DNA from: Euonymus europaeus
Lineage: Eukaryota; Streptophyta; Magnoliopsida; Celastrales; Celastraceae
Direction: 5' to 3'
DNA: 64,000 bases
NCBI GenBank assembly: GCA_963580455.1
Contig: OY756968.1
Span: 23,281,996 to 23,345,995, forward strand
Shown here: positions 1-12,140 of the stretch, one piece after another
Numbering within the stretch: the stretch's first letter is position 1
Layout of the letters: each line of letters opens with the position of its first letter
Translations under genes and position numbers: made by a program
Notes under the pieces: generated by a model
The model's input: only the letters and a program-made list of their open reading frames with translations
Databases searched by the model: none
Told to the model about the DNA's origin: nothing

Positions 1-33
1 AACAAAGGACAATTAAAATGGGACGGAGGGAGT
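1..33. mobile_element. Right end of a Stowaway-like MITE
   Basis: The window opens inside an element ending in GGACGGAGGGAG followed by TA. This is the classic plant Stowaway/mariner-type MITE terminus (CTCCCTCCGTCC on the other strand) with its TA target site. The rest lies outside the window. A diverged member of the same kind is at 11856-12140. Confidence 0.6.
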
Positions 34-981
34 AATAAATTGACTTCATTGTGATGGTGAGAATAGAACATCCAATGACACAAAAATAGAGAAAATTAAA
101 GATTACCTCACACGAAATTTTAAATAAATTTATATTTAATGATTAAGGATGTCAAGATACAAATTTCTTCTCCCATATTATTTATGAGACAGATGCATCA
201 TTTCATTTCAATATTTAACAAGTGAAAAAAATGTAGAATAAAAAAAAGTGAAAAATACCAGGAGTAATATCAAAAGGACAGTAATAAATAACTAATATTT
301 TAGGAGCCTATATCTGAATAATATGTTTGAAACCCTAAGGAAAACACATTCGCTAAAGCGTAATAGACTCGTATATCGAATTTTTATATTGTAACCTAAA
401 TAAAAGGTGTTAAATCCTAAGGATAACGAATTCTCTAAACTCTAACGGACTAATAATTAATTAAAATAAAATCAGAAAAATGCTCAACATAATGATTAAA
501 GTAGTAAAATAATTAATTATAATAGAGAATTTAATAGAATAACGAGATATAAACTACCATAAATTCTCAAAATATGAGTTATATATCAATTTTCAGTACT
601 AAAAACCTAGGCAAGTGTTGGTAATTTTATTTCATGCCAACTACTAAAACCAATGGGCAATATTCAGGTTTTTTTTTTGTTCAGCGCATAGAATTTTTTT
701 TCTTTGTCAACGTAACATAGCACACAGAATTTTCAGAGTCAGCTGGCTAAAAGGAAGAAAAAAAATATTGAAATTACGAACTTTAAAATGCGCTACGACT
801 ACGATTGCTTGCTTTCTTTCTTGCCCTAATTTAACGTTAATTGGCGGCGGCTGGGCTGCTATAAAGGTCGTAACTTTTACCGCTTCTTCCATCAATCTCC
901 GATCTTTCTATTGTTTCTTAAGCAAGCTCGATCTGTCAATTGTTTATTATCAAATCGTATTTGTGTGATTGGCGTTAAAGA
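34..981. other. Intergenic flank and upstream region of the GluRS gene
   Basis: This stretch is AT-rich with no convincing coding region. About 340-455 is a diverged copy of the telobox-containing repeat also found near 38.4 and 58.5 kb. A TATA-like CTATAAAG near 858 lies about 120 bp upstream of the GluRS ATG and is a plausible core promoter. Confidence 0.5.
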
Positions 982-3900
982 ATGGAGATTAAGCTGTTCG
1001 CTTTCCCGGCCGATAGCCCTCCTCTTTGTGTGATTGCCGCTGCTAAAATTGCCGGGATCACTCTGCCCTCCGAGGCTTCCGCTTCTGTTCCTACTTTGCT
1101 CTTCTCTGATGGGTATTTTCTTCTTTTACTTGTTTGCTTTCTCTCTTCCCAGCGTTTTTGTTCAACATGGTTTGCCTGATGTAGTTTTAGTTAGGGGGGT
1201 ATTCCTTTTAACTATTTCTGATTGTTTTTTAACATCATTTTGGTTTTCCTCGGTTGGTAAGTTTGGGGAGGGAAGGTTTGAAACCATGACCAAGAAACCC
1301 AGAAGCTCTTGGTCATGAGGTATCCCAATTTTGGCTTTTGCTAAAATAAATTTCAGTGGATGCTTTTGTGTTGCATCTGCTGTTAGTAAATTCACAGAAA
1401 ATCTGGCATTCCCATATTCTAATTGAACCTTCATTATAGGCACAAATTGCATGGGACATACGTACTTCTTCGTTACATTGGTCGCGTTGCCACTATTTCC
1501 AGTCTCTATGGTCAGAATGCTTATGAATCTGCCAAGGTAACAATTCTATGGAAATTCCTTGATTTTCTGTTAGCACATTGATTTGTAATAATATTATCTT
1601 TTCTCTGTGCTCTCAGATAGATGAATGGCTAGAATATGCACCAATTTTTTCAACTGGTTCTGAATTTGAGAATGCTTGCAATTGTGTGGACAAGCATCTA
1701 GAGAGTTGTACTCTCTTGGTTGGGAATTCTTTATCAATCGCAGATATAGCTATCTGGTCCATTCTTGCTGGTAAAGCTTCTGAAACTTAGCGGTATATGT
1801 TTATTTTACTTGGGTTATGTCATATTGGCTTAAATTTTAGAATTTTCATGGTTTTCTGCATGTAAAAAGACCTTGGCCCTGAACTATGGGGTACATGGCC
1901 TGAATAAATCACTCTTTAATTATATGGGATAGAATATGGCTGAATAAGATATGTTGTTGGAACCTGAAGGATTTTTGTTTATAGGAAATTTCTGTTCTCT
2001 TTGCTGATTTCTAACATTTCCTTGCTCACTGCATTGCTCCTCTCTGTAGTTGCTTATTTTGCCATCTTTTCAGGGACTGGTCAAAGGTGGGAAAGTTTGA
2101 GGAAGTCTAAAAAGTACCAAAATCTGGTGCGGTGGTTCAATTCAATATCTGCAGAGTTCAGCGACTCCTTGAATGAAGTCACAGCAACATATGTTGGCAA
2201 GAGAGGCTTGGGGAAACCAACGACAGCAAAAACTAGAGAGCAAAATGTTGGTAACCAACTGTCAAAGAGTGTAAATGGAGATACTTCTGAGAAGGGAAAA
2301 CCAGGCAACAAATCTTCATATGAAGTAGATCTTCCAAATGCTGAATTTGGAAAAGTGCGTTTGCGATTTGCTCCTGAACCTAGTGGGTTTCTTCACATTG
2401 GCCATTCAAAGGCAGCACTTTTGAATCAATACTTTGCTGACCGATACCAAGGTCAGGTGATAATACGATTTGATGATACAAATCCTGCTAAAGAGAGCAA
2501 TGAATTTGTGGAGAATCTTCTAAAAGACATCGAGACTCTTGGTATCAAGTATGAAACTGTTACATATACATCAGATTACTTCCCTCAGTTGATGGAAATG
2601 GCTGAAAAGTTGATCCGACAGGGCAAGGCTTATGTTGATGACACTGTACGTGAAGAGATGCAGAAACAAAGGATGGAAGGTATTGAATCAAAATGCAGGA
2701 ACAACAGTGTAGAGGAGAATTTGAAGTTGTGGAAGGAAATGATTGCAGGATCTGAACGGGGCTTACAATGTTGTGTGCGTGGGAAGTTAGATATGCAAGA
2801 CCTAAACAAATCCCTTCGAGATCCAGTCTATTATCGCTGCAATCCAATTCCCCACCATCGTATAGGGTCGAAATATAAGTTATACCCAACCTATGATTTT
2901 GCTTGTCCATTTGTTGATGCCATTGAAGGTATAACGCATGCACTTCGATCAAGTGAGTACCATGATCGCAATGCACAATATCACAGGATTCAAGAGGATA
3001 TGGGATTAAGGAAGGTTTACATTTATGAATTCAGCCGGTTGAATATGGTATATACTCTTCTCAGTAAGCGTAAGCTTCTCTGGTTTGTTCAAAACGATAG
3101 GGTTGATGGCTGGGATGATCCTCGTTTTCCCACTGTGCAAGGGATTGTTCGTAGAGGGTTGAAGGTTGAAGCATTGGTGCAATTTATTCTGGAACAGGTG
3201 AAGGCAATATATATGTGCATTTAAACCTTTTGTATCTCTGATGTTTAATCAAAAAGTCGTTCATAAAGTAGACAAATTTGGCTATGAATTATAACTTTCT
3301 TGGAGAAAATAATAACCAAAAAGTACTAGCTGATCTTTAAAAAATGTGTAGCTTTGATGTGCGGTTTTTTTGGTAGGTGAGTTCCTCTGGCTTTGGAATG
3401 GCTTGCCACATTTTATTTGCACATCAGAATCTACATTTTTACACATCAGCCCGTTACTGCATATGTAATTAATCTGCATTGTGTGGATTGTTTGTGACAT
3501 ATTTTGCTTTACGAGATTGGCTTTCATCTTGTTAAGAATTTTTTTTGTTTTCTTATGTTTCAGGGGGCATCAAAAAATCTCAATCTCATGGAATGGGACA
3601 AGCTGTGGACTATCAACAAGAAGATAATTGACCCTGTTTGTCCAAGGCATACTGCTGTTATTGAAGAGCAACGTGTCTTGTTGACCCTTACCAACGCTCC
3701 TGAGAAACCATTTGTTCGCATCATACCGAGACATAAGAAGTTTGAGGGAGCTGGAGATAAGTGTACAACATTCACAAATAGGATTTGGATTGACTATGCT
3801 GATGCGGAGTCCATTTCAGTTGATGAGGAAATAACTTTAATGGATTGGGGCAATGCAATAGTGAAGGAAATTGAGAAGGACAAGGATGGAAATGTAACAA

Positions 3901-4493
3901 ATTTGACAGGGATTTTGCATCTTGAAGGATCTGTGAAGACCACTAAGTTGAAGCTCACCTGGTTGCCTGAAACCAGCGAATTAGTTAATCTCTCACTGTT
4001 GGAGTTCGACTATCTGATCACAAAGAAGAAGGTACTTTCTGATTAACTGATCATTGGAATTTTTCAATGACCCTTTTTTCTACTCAGTACTCATCTAACT
4101 GCGTAATGGAATCTTGGGATGTTTTGATATCCTTAATACTATGAGTTATGTTCACATCTATCAAAATGGAGTCGGTAACTCGGTATAAGTTGCTGGTTTA
4201 CATCTCAGCTTGATGATTGATTTTTAGATTAGCATATTATGTTAATATTTCAATTGATATATGTTGCAATACAGCTGGATGAGGGAGATGATTTTCTTGA
4301 TGTTCTTAACCCGTGTACAAAGAAAGAGACAGCTGCACTTGGGGATTCAAATATGCGAAATCTGAAGCGCGGTGAGATTTTGCAGCTTGAGAGGAAGGGC
4401 TACTTCAGATGCGACGTTCCCTTCATTAGGCCTTCAAAGCCAATTGTCCTATTGTCCATTCCAGATGGCCGCCAGCAAACTGTGTCAAAGTAG
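982..4493 (+). CDS. Glutamyl-tRNA synthetase, cytosolic (class Ic)
   Basis: Charges tRNA-Glu with glutamate for cytosolic translation. I read six exons: 982-1112, 1440-1536, 1617-1770, 2074-3197, 3564-4031 and 4275-4493, giving 730 aa, the usual size for the plant cytosolic enzyme. The first three exons encode a GST-C-like N-terminal domain, the kind used by eukaryotic GluRS for complex formation. Exon 4 has the class I signature APEPSGFLHIGHSKAA (HIGH motif) and the Rossmann catalytic core. LLSKRKL at its end is the KMSKS-equivalent loop. Exons 5-6 carry the beta-barrel anticodon-binding region of eukaryotic/archaeal GluRS/GlnRS, ending near FIRPSKPIVLLSIPDGR. GluRS is favoured over GlnRS by the GST-like N-terminus and overall resemblance. 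All junctions are GT-AG. No organellar targeting peptide is evident. Confidence 0.93.
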
Positions 4494-5052
4494 AAAGTTT
4501 ACAGTTGGGGTGTACCGGTACCCTTAGCTCCAAATGTCGTATTAATTTCATGGGATTGCTGTATTACTGCATTACTAAACTTTTAACATCGAAACTGCTT
4601 TTTTCCAATAATTGTTTTTAGTTACATGAGAAGCCGTAGATGAAAATTTTCCTATAAATCTTGGATCCCCTCAAACACTATTGAGGTGATTGGTTTCACT
4701 TTAAATGATTCAATGAATTTCTTGGAGGGTTTATGCATTGGGACACCTGGACAGTGCGCCTTCAAACACAGCTTAGTTTATAGATATTGTACCTACCTTG
4801 GTTGAGAGGAGCGGGGTTATGATGTCCACAAACTTAGCTTTTGATTTGTTCTGATGCTCAATTGGTCTCTGTTACTGCAAGAGAAGTCTCAAAACAGATG
4901 CTTCGAGACAGTAGAATTCTTCAAACTAGTTAGTTTTCCCTAGTTGCCAGCATGGAAATATCGGACTTATCATGTTCATTATAACGTTGTTGGATATTTC
5001 CTACTTAATTTTAACTCTGCTGTCATCAACCTCTTCCCATTGGCATTAATAT
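4494..5052. other. 3' UTR of GluRS and short intergenic stretch
   Basis: No open coding region. The first part is likely GluRS 3' UTR. I looked here for an upstream exon carrying the CxxC half of the following HMA domain and did not recognise one. Confidence 0.4.
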
Positions 5053-5235
5053 TTGATTCAAAGCTATGGAGGAAGAGCATTTGAAATGGTCTATGTGGAT
5101 GGTGAGAAGCAGACACTGACCATTATAAGGGAGGTTGATCCAGTCTTGGTAATGAAGCAGCTAAAGAAGATTAGAATGACTGCACATATTGTGAGTGTTG
5201 GACCACCAGAGACTCCAAAACCTAACCCCCCCTAA
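5053..5235 (+). pseudogene. HMA-domain fragment (HIPP/HPP-like), C-terminal part only
   Basis: An open stretch of about 60 codons reads SYGGRAFEMVYVDGEKQTL, then IIREVDPVLVMKQLKK and AHIVSVGPPETPKPNPP before a TAA. This matches the second half of a plant heavy-metal-associated domain, where the strand ending in GEVDPV is followed by a helix and an IVSVGP strand with a proline-rich tail. The N-terminal half with the metal-binding CxxC and any in-frame ATG are missing. No C-terminal isoprenylation CaaX box is present. It is either the terminal exon of a gene whose first exon I failed to recognise or, more likely, a relic. Family assignment is moderately sure; gene status is not. Confidence 0.4.
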
Positions 5236-8200
5236 GCATCTTGTTCTTCCTCTGCCTCATTATTGTCAACTTGTACCAATTGGCTAACTTGTTCCAATTG
5301 GCTATGGATAGGATAGGATAGGATCCCTCTAATCACAGTGTTTGTGTCATCCTTTTAAGGATTTGCACTTGTTTCTATCATCTGTGTTGTTTCTTTCATC
5401 AAATAAATTTGGTAATCAATATAATTTGTTCCATCTTTATGGAAACAAGATAATTTGTTGTGTTGCTATAAAAAAAATAATAAAAAAAGATCAATATGGC
5501 TGATCAGAGGAAAGTGATGCTTAATTAGAACAATAACCCAGTTGGCCCTTTTGCTCCATAGGCGGCCATTAACATAGCTGACTTCCTTGCCATAAGATGG
5601 TTAATCAAAATTCAAAAACTGGGCCGGGTCTAAACATATTTTTTTTTCTTTTGAAGGAAGAGATAAATACAGATAAGGCCCAAAGCTTAAGTCGAAAGAC
5701 TCAAACCGTCCACGTATTGGAAACTGGAGGAGAGAAGAAAAAAACTAAAAGAAAGGGGCTTGGATTTAAGAAAATTGGTCCCTAGCAGCCCACTGGACCA
5801 TTCAGAAAATATGTGAGGCTGAGGACTGGCTAATTTGGAAGCTTAAAAAATGTGAAGATGGGTGGAGTGTCGACATTAGTGGTCAAAGCAAAGTAGTGTC
5901 GGTGACTAATAAAAGGATCTTATTTTGATTCAGTGAATGACAAATTGACAATGATGACCAAAAGGTTGTGGAGACTTTGTGAATTGTGTCGGAAGACAAC
6001 AATTGGTGCATTTTGATTTGCTTCATCATTTCATAAAAACTCTAATGTGTTTATACTTCAATGTAAATGCTACCTTCTTAAACTAGTTGTGTTATGGATA
6101 GCTGATTTTTATTTTATTTTATTTTTTTGGTTAAGGGAAATTGGCTTCTCTCTCAAGTAAAAAAAAAAAAAGTGAAATATAAATTCGGGACAATATAAAA
6201 ATATAGGAGAGTTTACATAGGATGACAAATCAAGGTTTCTGTGTTTTAATAAGAACAAAGTGATAAAAATATTATAAAAAAAGGATAAAAATAATGTGTT
6301 AACTAAAATACCCTAATAAACAAGATAATGTCATTTATAATCTCAAATATATCACCTCATTCTCTTCATTTTCTTCTTCTTGTTGATCTCCTCCTCCGTC
6401 TATCTCCTCTGTTCTTCCTTGATATTTGTTTCTCTCTTCTTATTTTGCTTGTGACATAGATCGACAATCATTTTTCTTCTTTAATTTTCTACAGAGATAT
6501 GAGTCTCTTCTTCATGACAGATCTTTATTCTTCTTTTTTATATTTTATTTTTCTCATTATTCTTGTCATCGTATATCTATGTAACGAAAAATGAAAAGGC
6601 ATTGATCTATCTTCAATAACTGACATTGTATCTGTCAAAATTATATTTCTTTCAAATATGCTAAAGTTATGCATCAATTTCTTCTTCTTTTTTGGATTTT
6701 ATTTTTCTCCTTGCTCTTATTATGATAGATCTGTTTGTATGTTATCGGGTTTGGTTATGTTGAAATTTTATATGTTTTGTTTCTCCACTCACATAATAAA
6801 ATTAAATCAAATCAGTCTCACCTTTTTAACAATTTACAAATAAAATATATCATAAGTAATCCTTTTTTTTTAAAAAAAAGTATTATCTATCATAATGAAA
6901 AATTATATGTTCATAAATACAATCATTAAATCCAGCAAAAAAATCATAGAAAATAAGATGGCAACATTGCATATTTTTTTCTATCGTGGTTTCCTAACTT
7001 CCTACACCTACCACACATAGTTCTGTAAAAATAAGATATCTGCAAGAAACAAATAATATATATTAGAAACAGATAATATATGGTCAGGTCAAAACAAATA
7101 ATATATTCGCAGATTCGTGGTTATGGTGGACCACCATCGTTCGGCTACTAATCAAGGCCACCAATCGACCGACCAAAATGAAGCGTTGGAGCACCATGAT
7201 CAACCCCCAACCATCGTTTGCCGCCGTCAGCTGCTGATTTCATCGGATTTTGACCTTGAAGCCATGGTCAACCTTGAAGAAAAGTGTTAGATCCGATCAT
7301 CGGAGATGTAGCTGCCACAAACCACTACCATAACAGCGTTACCCATACCTAGGCGCACCATTTTCACCTATTGGCCAATCGAAATAGTCGAGGGAGGAGG
7401 AATATCAATTTTGGTGTCAAATGGAAAAGATAAGGATATTTCAATCAATAAAACAAATGTTCGTAACTTTTTGTTCTTTCTGGAATACTAATTTAAGTTT
7501 ATCGGAACACAACTTATTGGAGTGCTCTCGTTGGAACAAAACTTTCAATTGAGGGACTTGTATCCAATTTTTTCAAAAAACTCGTGTAATTATATATATG
7601 CACACACACAGATATAGTAAAATTTGTGTAATTAACAAAAGTAAGAATAATACAACTAATTATACATCGATTACGACATCCTCGACTAGTAGACTGATTT
7701 CGAAGAGAGACGATATCACTTACAATCCGCATCTCGGAGACGAGGGCTAGGGTTTAGTAACTCAGATAGCATTCATGTGTATGATATCTCATATAAGCCT
7801 TGAACTTGAGCCTCCCAACCTCATTTCCCTGTAGTCAAAAAAATCGCCAATTTGATTAAATTAATATTATATTTTTGTTTGATTATTGAATGAATTAAGC
7901 AAGTGGTGGTGGTGAACGCGGAAAACGTATGATGTGTATTTTACAATTATACTACTACATGTTCATGTTTATTGTTGAAGCTTAACATGATCCAGCTGTT
8001 ATCAAATTAACTAAACCTTAGTCTCCGTAGCTTATGATACTAAAAATCTGCTTATATTTTATAATGGTGTGTCAAAAAGTTGAAAGTTACAGGCCTTTTG
8101 ACTTTGGGTGGACACTTTTTGTTTTATCTGTTTGAAATTACGGGGTTGATGGATCTAATCAGACGGATGGGACTCTTCTTCAAATAATATAAGAAAATAA

Positions 8201-8268
8201 AATAATATAATATAGTGGTCAATGCTGACTTGGAAACCTAACTAGGGTTTACCAATTTTCCTGACACG
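5236..8268. other. Intergenic region, AT-rich, no gene recognised
   Basis: Only short accidental reading frames occur. Pyrimidine-rich DNA at 6340-6480, followed at about 7120-7380 by GC-richer DNA, may be the remains of a transposon or captured gene leader, but I found neither matching termini nor coding similarity. Confidence 0.4.
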
Positions 8269-8271
8269 TAA

Positions 8272-8569
8272 GAGCAACTCCAATGGTAGAAGCTTCAAAT
8301 TTTTCAGTGTGGTCTCACTTCTATTACAGCAAAACACGACTCTCAATACAATTAAATCAACAAAACACATATTTTAATACAATTTTTTTCAATTTTCATT
8401 CACACGCACTCTAAATATCAAGCATCAATACCATTTCTCTCATACTTTTCTATCATATTTCACATTTTTCTACCATTTTACATTTTTTCAATACAATTTT
8501 TTCAAATCACTCTCTCTATACACTCCAAAATTTCCAGCTTCATTTTCAATACTCCCATTGGAGTTGCTC
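8272..8569. mobile_element. Tourist-like (PIF/Harbinger) MITE, copy 1
   Basis: A 298-bp element with terminal inverted repeats GAGCAACTCCAATGG and CCATTGGAGTTGCTC. It is flanked on both sides by TAA (8269-8271 and 8570-8572), the 3-bp target-site duplication typical of PIF/Harbinger MITEs. It has no coding capacity. Related copies lie at 9003-9471 and, more decayed, at about 22560-22860 and 22866-23185. Confidence 0.8.
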
Positions 8570-8572
8570 TAA

Positions 8573-8999
8573 GGTAGAAGAATATATAAATCGTCACAGA
8601 AGAAAAACAAATGGATGCATATTATCGATGTTCTTCCTTGTAGGCTTAGTCATGTAAACTAAATAATATTTATACAATTTCAATGTTATTTTTGTATTAT
8701 TCTTTGATGTTTTAAAAAATATTAATTGTAGTTTACTACTTTATGATAAGTCACGAGGCTAACATTATGGCCAAAGGAAAGGAAATAGGAATCACCTTTT
8801 GGGCCTAACGCGTTTATGATCATAATAACATTGTCTACTTGTTTGGGCTATTGGATTTCCATTAGCCCAAACAAATTTTTTCACCTCAAGAAAATATAAA
8901 ATCACTTTTCAATAATAAATTTCCATGCCACGTTTCTCTCCGATAAGCAGTGGTGCAATTTGCAAATCCACCCCAACACAAGCGCGCGCTCGCACACTG
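8573..8999. other. Spacer between two MITEs
   Basis: AT-rich DNA without a coding region or recognisable repeat. A GCGCGCGC run with CA repeats occurs near 8980-8998. Confidence 0.4.
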
Positions 9000-9002
9000 T
9001 AA

Positions 9003-9471
9003 GGGCAATTGCAATGTGTTTTTAGAGGAGGGATAACGTACGAAAATATATATGTGTTTTTATTGGTATTGTTGTATTGAGTATGTGGTTTGTTACTGTG
9101 ATTGTATTGAAAAATATGTTTTGATGGTGTATGTGTCTTGACTTTTTATAAAAGATGTGAGACTTAATAATGATTTTAATATAATTTTGTCAAAAAATAT
9201 ACAGAAAATGAGTATTTGAACCCACTTTATGGCCATAGGGAATGGGTATGTCATGTTGACGTGTGTCCAAAAACTAAAAAAGTAAGTTCAAATACTCATT
9301 CTCTAATGGATAAATGAATGAAATAATACATGTTTTGTTAATATAGAAAATAGAAAATGTATAGATATTTGTATTTTATTGATGTAATTATATCGAGAGA
9401 CGTGTTTTGGTGATGCGAATAAGTATGTGATTTGATTTTTTATGTAACAAATGTGGCATTGCAATTGCTCT
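9003..9471. mobile_element. Tourist-like MITE, copy 2, with a nested hairpin
   Basis: Ends in GGGCAATTGCAATG and CATTGCAATTGCTCT, flanked by TAA at 9000-9002 and 9472-9474. Internal sequence such as TTTTATTGATG and CGAGAGACGTGTTTTG matches the 8272-8569 family in reverse orientation. Its middle is interrupted by a separate inverted repeat (9207-9300), which explains the greater length of 469 bp. Confidence 0.7.
9207..9300. repeat. Short perfect inverted repeat nested in a MITE
   Basis: Arms AATGAGTATTTGAAC (9207-9221) and GTTCAAATACTCATT (9286-9300) are perfect complements over 15 bp around a 64-bp loop. Probably a small non-autonomous element inserted into the larger MITE. Confidence 0.6.
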
Positions 9472-9474
9472 TAA

Positions 9475-10484
9475 CTGGATCACAATATCAGCAGCGTCGA
9501 ATCGTAAGATAACTGTACGACTACACGTCATCTATGGATCCTTTAGAAATAATGAAACGATGGATCTTCGTGGCTCGAGGAGTGTTTTGATTCATAATGC
9601 GAACGTTGAATCGATTTTAATTTTTTTACATAGGAGTGGAAGTGTATGATAAGATAAGATCTCTTGATTATTGAAATTATTATTTGTTTTAAATCGTAAT
9701 AAGATCGGAGATCTTGTGCTGAGAGAGATTATGATATGTGCCTCTAATTATTTGAATGTTTGAGTTGCGCTCATGATATTTAGTGTTGGGATTTTATCTT
9801 AAGCATTGAAATTTTATTTCATTCCATTTTCTTAGGATGAGATTTGAATTACCTAGGTATGATGATTTTTCTTCATCCACAGTATCAATCGAAGGTAAAA
9901 CTATGATTAATTAAGCGATATGGTACTCGTGTCTATTTAGCAATGGTAAATTTGAAAACTTCACGGCTTCAATCACTAATCAAACTATCTTAATTAAGCT
10001 GTTTTCTGCTTGACCTTGAAATTGAACTAACTAGCAGAGCAAAAAACAGAGCATCCCAAGAATGAGCGAGTTTTTCAGAGCATCCAAACAATGAGATTGC
10101 ATCAGCTTGACTACATTAATCTAAATTTCAGAGCCAGAAAAAAATAAAAAAAGGTATTAATTTGCAATAGAATTTGACATGAAGAAACTTGAACTCTTGT
10201 CAATGGATATTCAGTGGGTCCGAATCTCCTTTGCCTCCCTTTTCCTTCAAACCGCGTCCGTAAACAGAAAACAACAGATTTTTCATTTAATCAGAACAAA
10301 AATTTTGTTTTCAAAAACAAATTAAATATATAGAATATCCATAAACACTCGTCACTGGCTTGAGTGGGGTACTCCATGAAAACTCACTTGAAGAACATGC
10401 TACGAAGCATCCCCACCAACATCAGCACCTCTCCACGTTTCAGTGATAAACAACGGAGCACTATCCAAACACTCATCTGTCTGT
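9475..10484. other. Upstream region of the first DREB gene
   Basis: AT-rich non-coding DNA. No clear transposon ends were seen. It probably includes the distal promoter of the AP2/ERF gene at 10597. Confidence 0.4.
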
Positions 10485-10499
10485 CTATATATATATATA
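10485..10499 (+). promoter_or_regulatory. TATA box of the first DREB gene
   Basis: TCTATATATATATA lies about 100 bp upstream of the ATG at 10597, followed by an AC-rich leader and an A-run. The position and sequence suit a plant core promoter. The second DREB gene has an equivalent CTATATATA at 23260-23268. Confidence 0.55.
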
Positions 10500-10596
10500 C
10501 GCACACGCACACACAATAACACAAGAACTGGAGTCTATCACACTGCCTCTTACCACCCAAAAAAAAAAAATCTCTGGTAGTAATTCCAATTCATTA

Positions 10597-11157
10597 ATGG
10601 AAAAACATAACAGTACTAACTATACTACGACAAGTAGTGGTGCTGTTGGAGCTGCTTCATCGACTTACAGGGGAGTCCGGAAGAGGAAATGGGGCAAGTG
10701 GGTATCCGAAATACGCGAACCGGGTAAAAAGACCCGAATTTGGCTCGGATCCTTCGAGACTCCGGAGATGGCGGCGGCAGCCTATGACGTGGCGGCATTT
10801 CACTTCAGGGGACACCAGGCACGCCTTAATTTCCCAGAGTTGGTGACGAATGGGGCTCTTCCTATGCCTGCCAGCTCATCCGCGGAGGATATTCGGATGG
10901 CGGCGCAAGAAGGCGCATTGAGGATTAGAACCACAACTTCCGCCGGGGGTGCGGGTGGTTCTGAAGGTGTGGTTCCACCTGTGACGGTTAGGCTGTCCCC
11001 GAGCCAAATTCAGGCGATTAATGAATCACCATTGGACTCTCCTACAATGTGGATGGGAATGGCAGAAGAGTCCATGGTGTTCTCTACCGATTATGGTTTT
11101 GATGAGAGTGAGTGGGTTAATATGGAAACTCAAATCGACTCTCTTTGGGATCCTTAA
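10597..11157 (+). CDS. DREB-type AP2/ERF transcription factor (group II, A-5-like), copy 1
   Basis: An intronless gene of 186 aa. One AP2/ERF DNA-binding domain spans residues 24 to about 81: [20 protein letters not shown], then [20 protein letters not shown] and LNFPEL. In the WVSEIRE stretch, positions 14 and 19 of the domain are Val and Glu, the DREB signature (ERF types have Ala and Asp), so binding to DRE/CRT-like GCCGAC sites is expected. The [20 protein letters not shown] form points to group II (A-5). A C-terminal block, [17 protein letters not shown], is shared with the paralogue at 23342. No EAR repressor motif (DLNxxP) is visible. The start is the first ATG after a TATA box. Likely nuclear; target genes unknown. 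Confidence 0.93.
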   Translation: MEKHNSTNYTTTSSGAVGAASSTYRGVRKRKWGKWVSEIREPGKKTRIWLGSFETPEMAAAAYDVAAFHFRGHQARLNFPELVTNGALPMPASSSAEDIRMAAQEGALRIRTTTSAGGAGGSEGVVPPVTVRLSPSQIQAINESPLDSPTMWMGMAEESMVFSTDYGFDESEWVNMETQIDSLWDP

Positions 11158-11855
11158 TTTTGGTTAGGTAATTGCACTACTAATTAATTACCAAAATTTA
11201 CCGCATATAGATATAGTGACGTACATATTGTTATTTAAATTTAATTGTGGCATGCGAGGATTTTGTTTGTGGGTATTTTTTATGTTAAAATATTTGGGTT
11301 TTTTTTAATGGGTACTCACAGTCATGCCCATAAAAGTGTGTGTAATTTGTTTGTCTTAAGGTTTGATTTGACGAATAAGAAAGCTTATATTTATTCAGGG
11401 TTTTATCATAATGAGTAGTGTTTTATAAAGAGCAAGTAATGTTTTGGTATATTTTGTCAAGTTTGAATAATAAGTTAGTTGTTGACATATGACTAGTGTC
11501 AACGTATACTTTCTAAATGAAATGTGTTTATTTTCTTGGGTTTATTACTTTATCATGACATGTGGAGCGTGCATATTTGACAATACGAATTTAGATTTAT
11601 GCTAGATACAAAAAAAGCAAATTTATCCAATATCATTCTCGATTACGAACAAAAATTAATATGTCCTCGGTGATTTTTTCCCGGCATTTGGTTTGCTGTC
11701 CTCCAACTTGGTATTCCGGCAACTAATGCTTCCAATGCATCTTTTCATAAATCACAGTGATAAAATATTAAAATATGACCCTCATTATTTGGAAGATTTA
11801 ATTGAGTTTTTCCCTCCTAAAAATTCCATTAATTATGTATTTAATCTAAATATTA
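11158..11855. other. 3' flank of DREB copy 1
   Basis: Contains the probable 3' UTR and AT-rich DNA. No gene or defined element recognised. Confidence 0.4.
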
Positions 11856-12140
11856 CTCCATCCGTTCTTAAATAACTGTCCTCTTATAAATTTAGTTTCG
11901 TTTCAAAATATCGGTCATTTTTTAAAATTTATCCTTATTCTCATTTTTTACCAAAAGCTTAATAATTGCACACATTAATTAGTTTTTCATCTTTTTAATA
12001 ATAAGAGTATTTCAATTCAATGCATTTATTTAATAACTTCTTTAATTCTTGCAAAAAATTATAAATAACATTTATTTTGAAACAGAGTATGTGATTAACA
12101 TTTATGCAAAACAATTTATTGAAAAGTAGTTGGAGGGAGT
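11856..12140. mobile_element. Stowaway-like MITE, diverged
   Basis: Begins CTCCATCCGTTC after TA (11854-11855) and ends GGAGGGAG followed by T and TA, matching the CTCCCTCCGTCC-type termini of plant Stowaway elements. About 285 bp, AT-rich and non-coding. The inner parts of the terminal repeats are poorly conserved, suggesting an old insertion. Confidence 0.6.
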
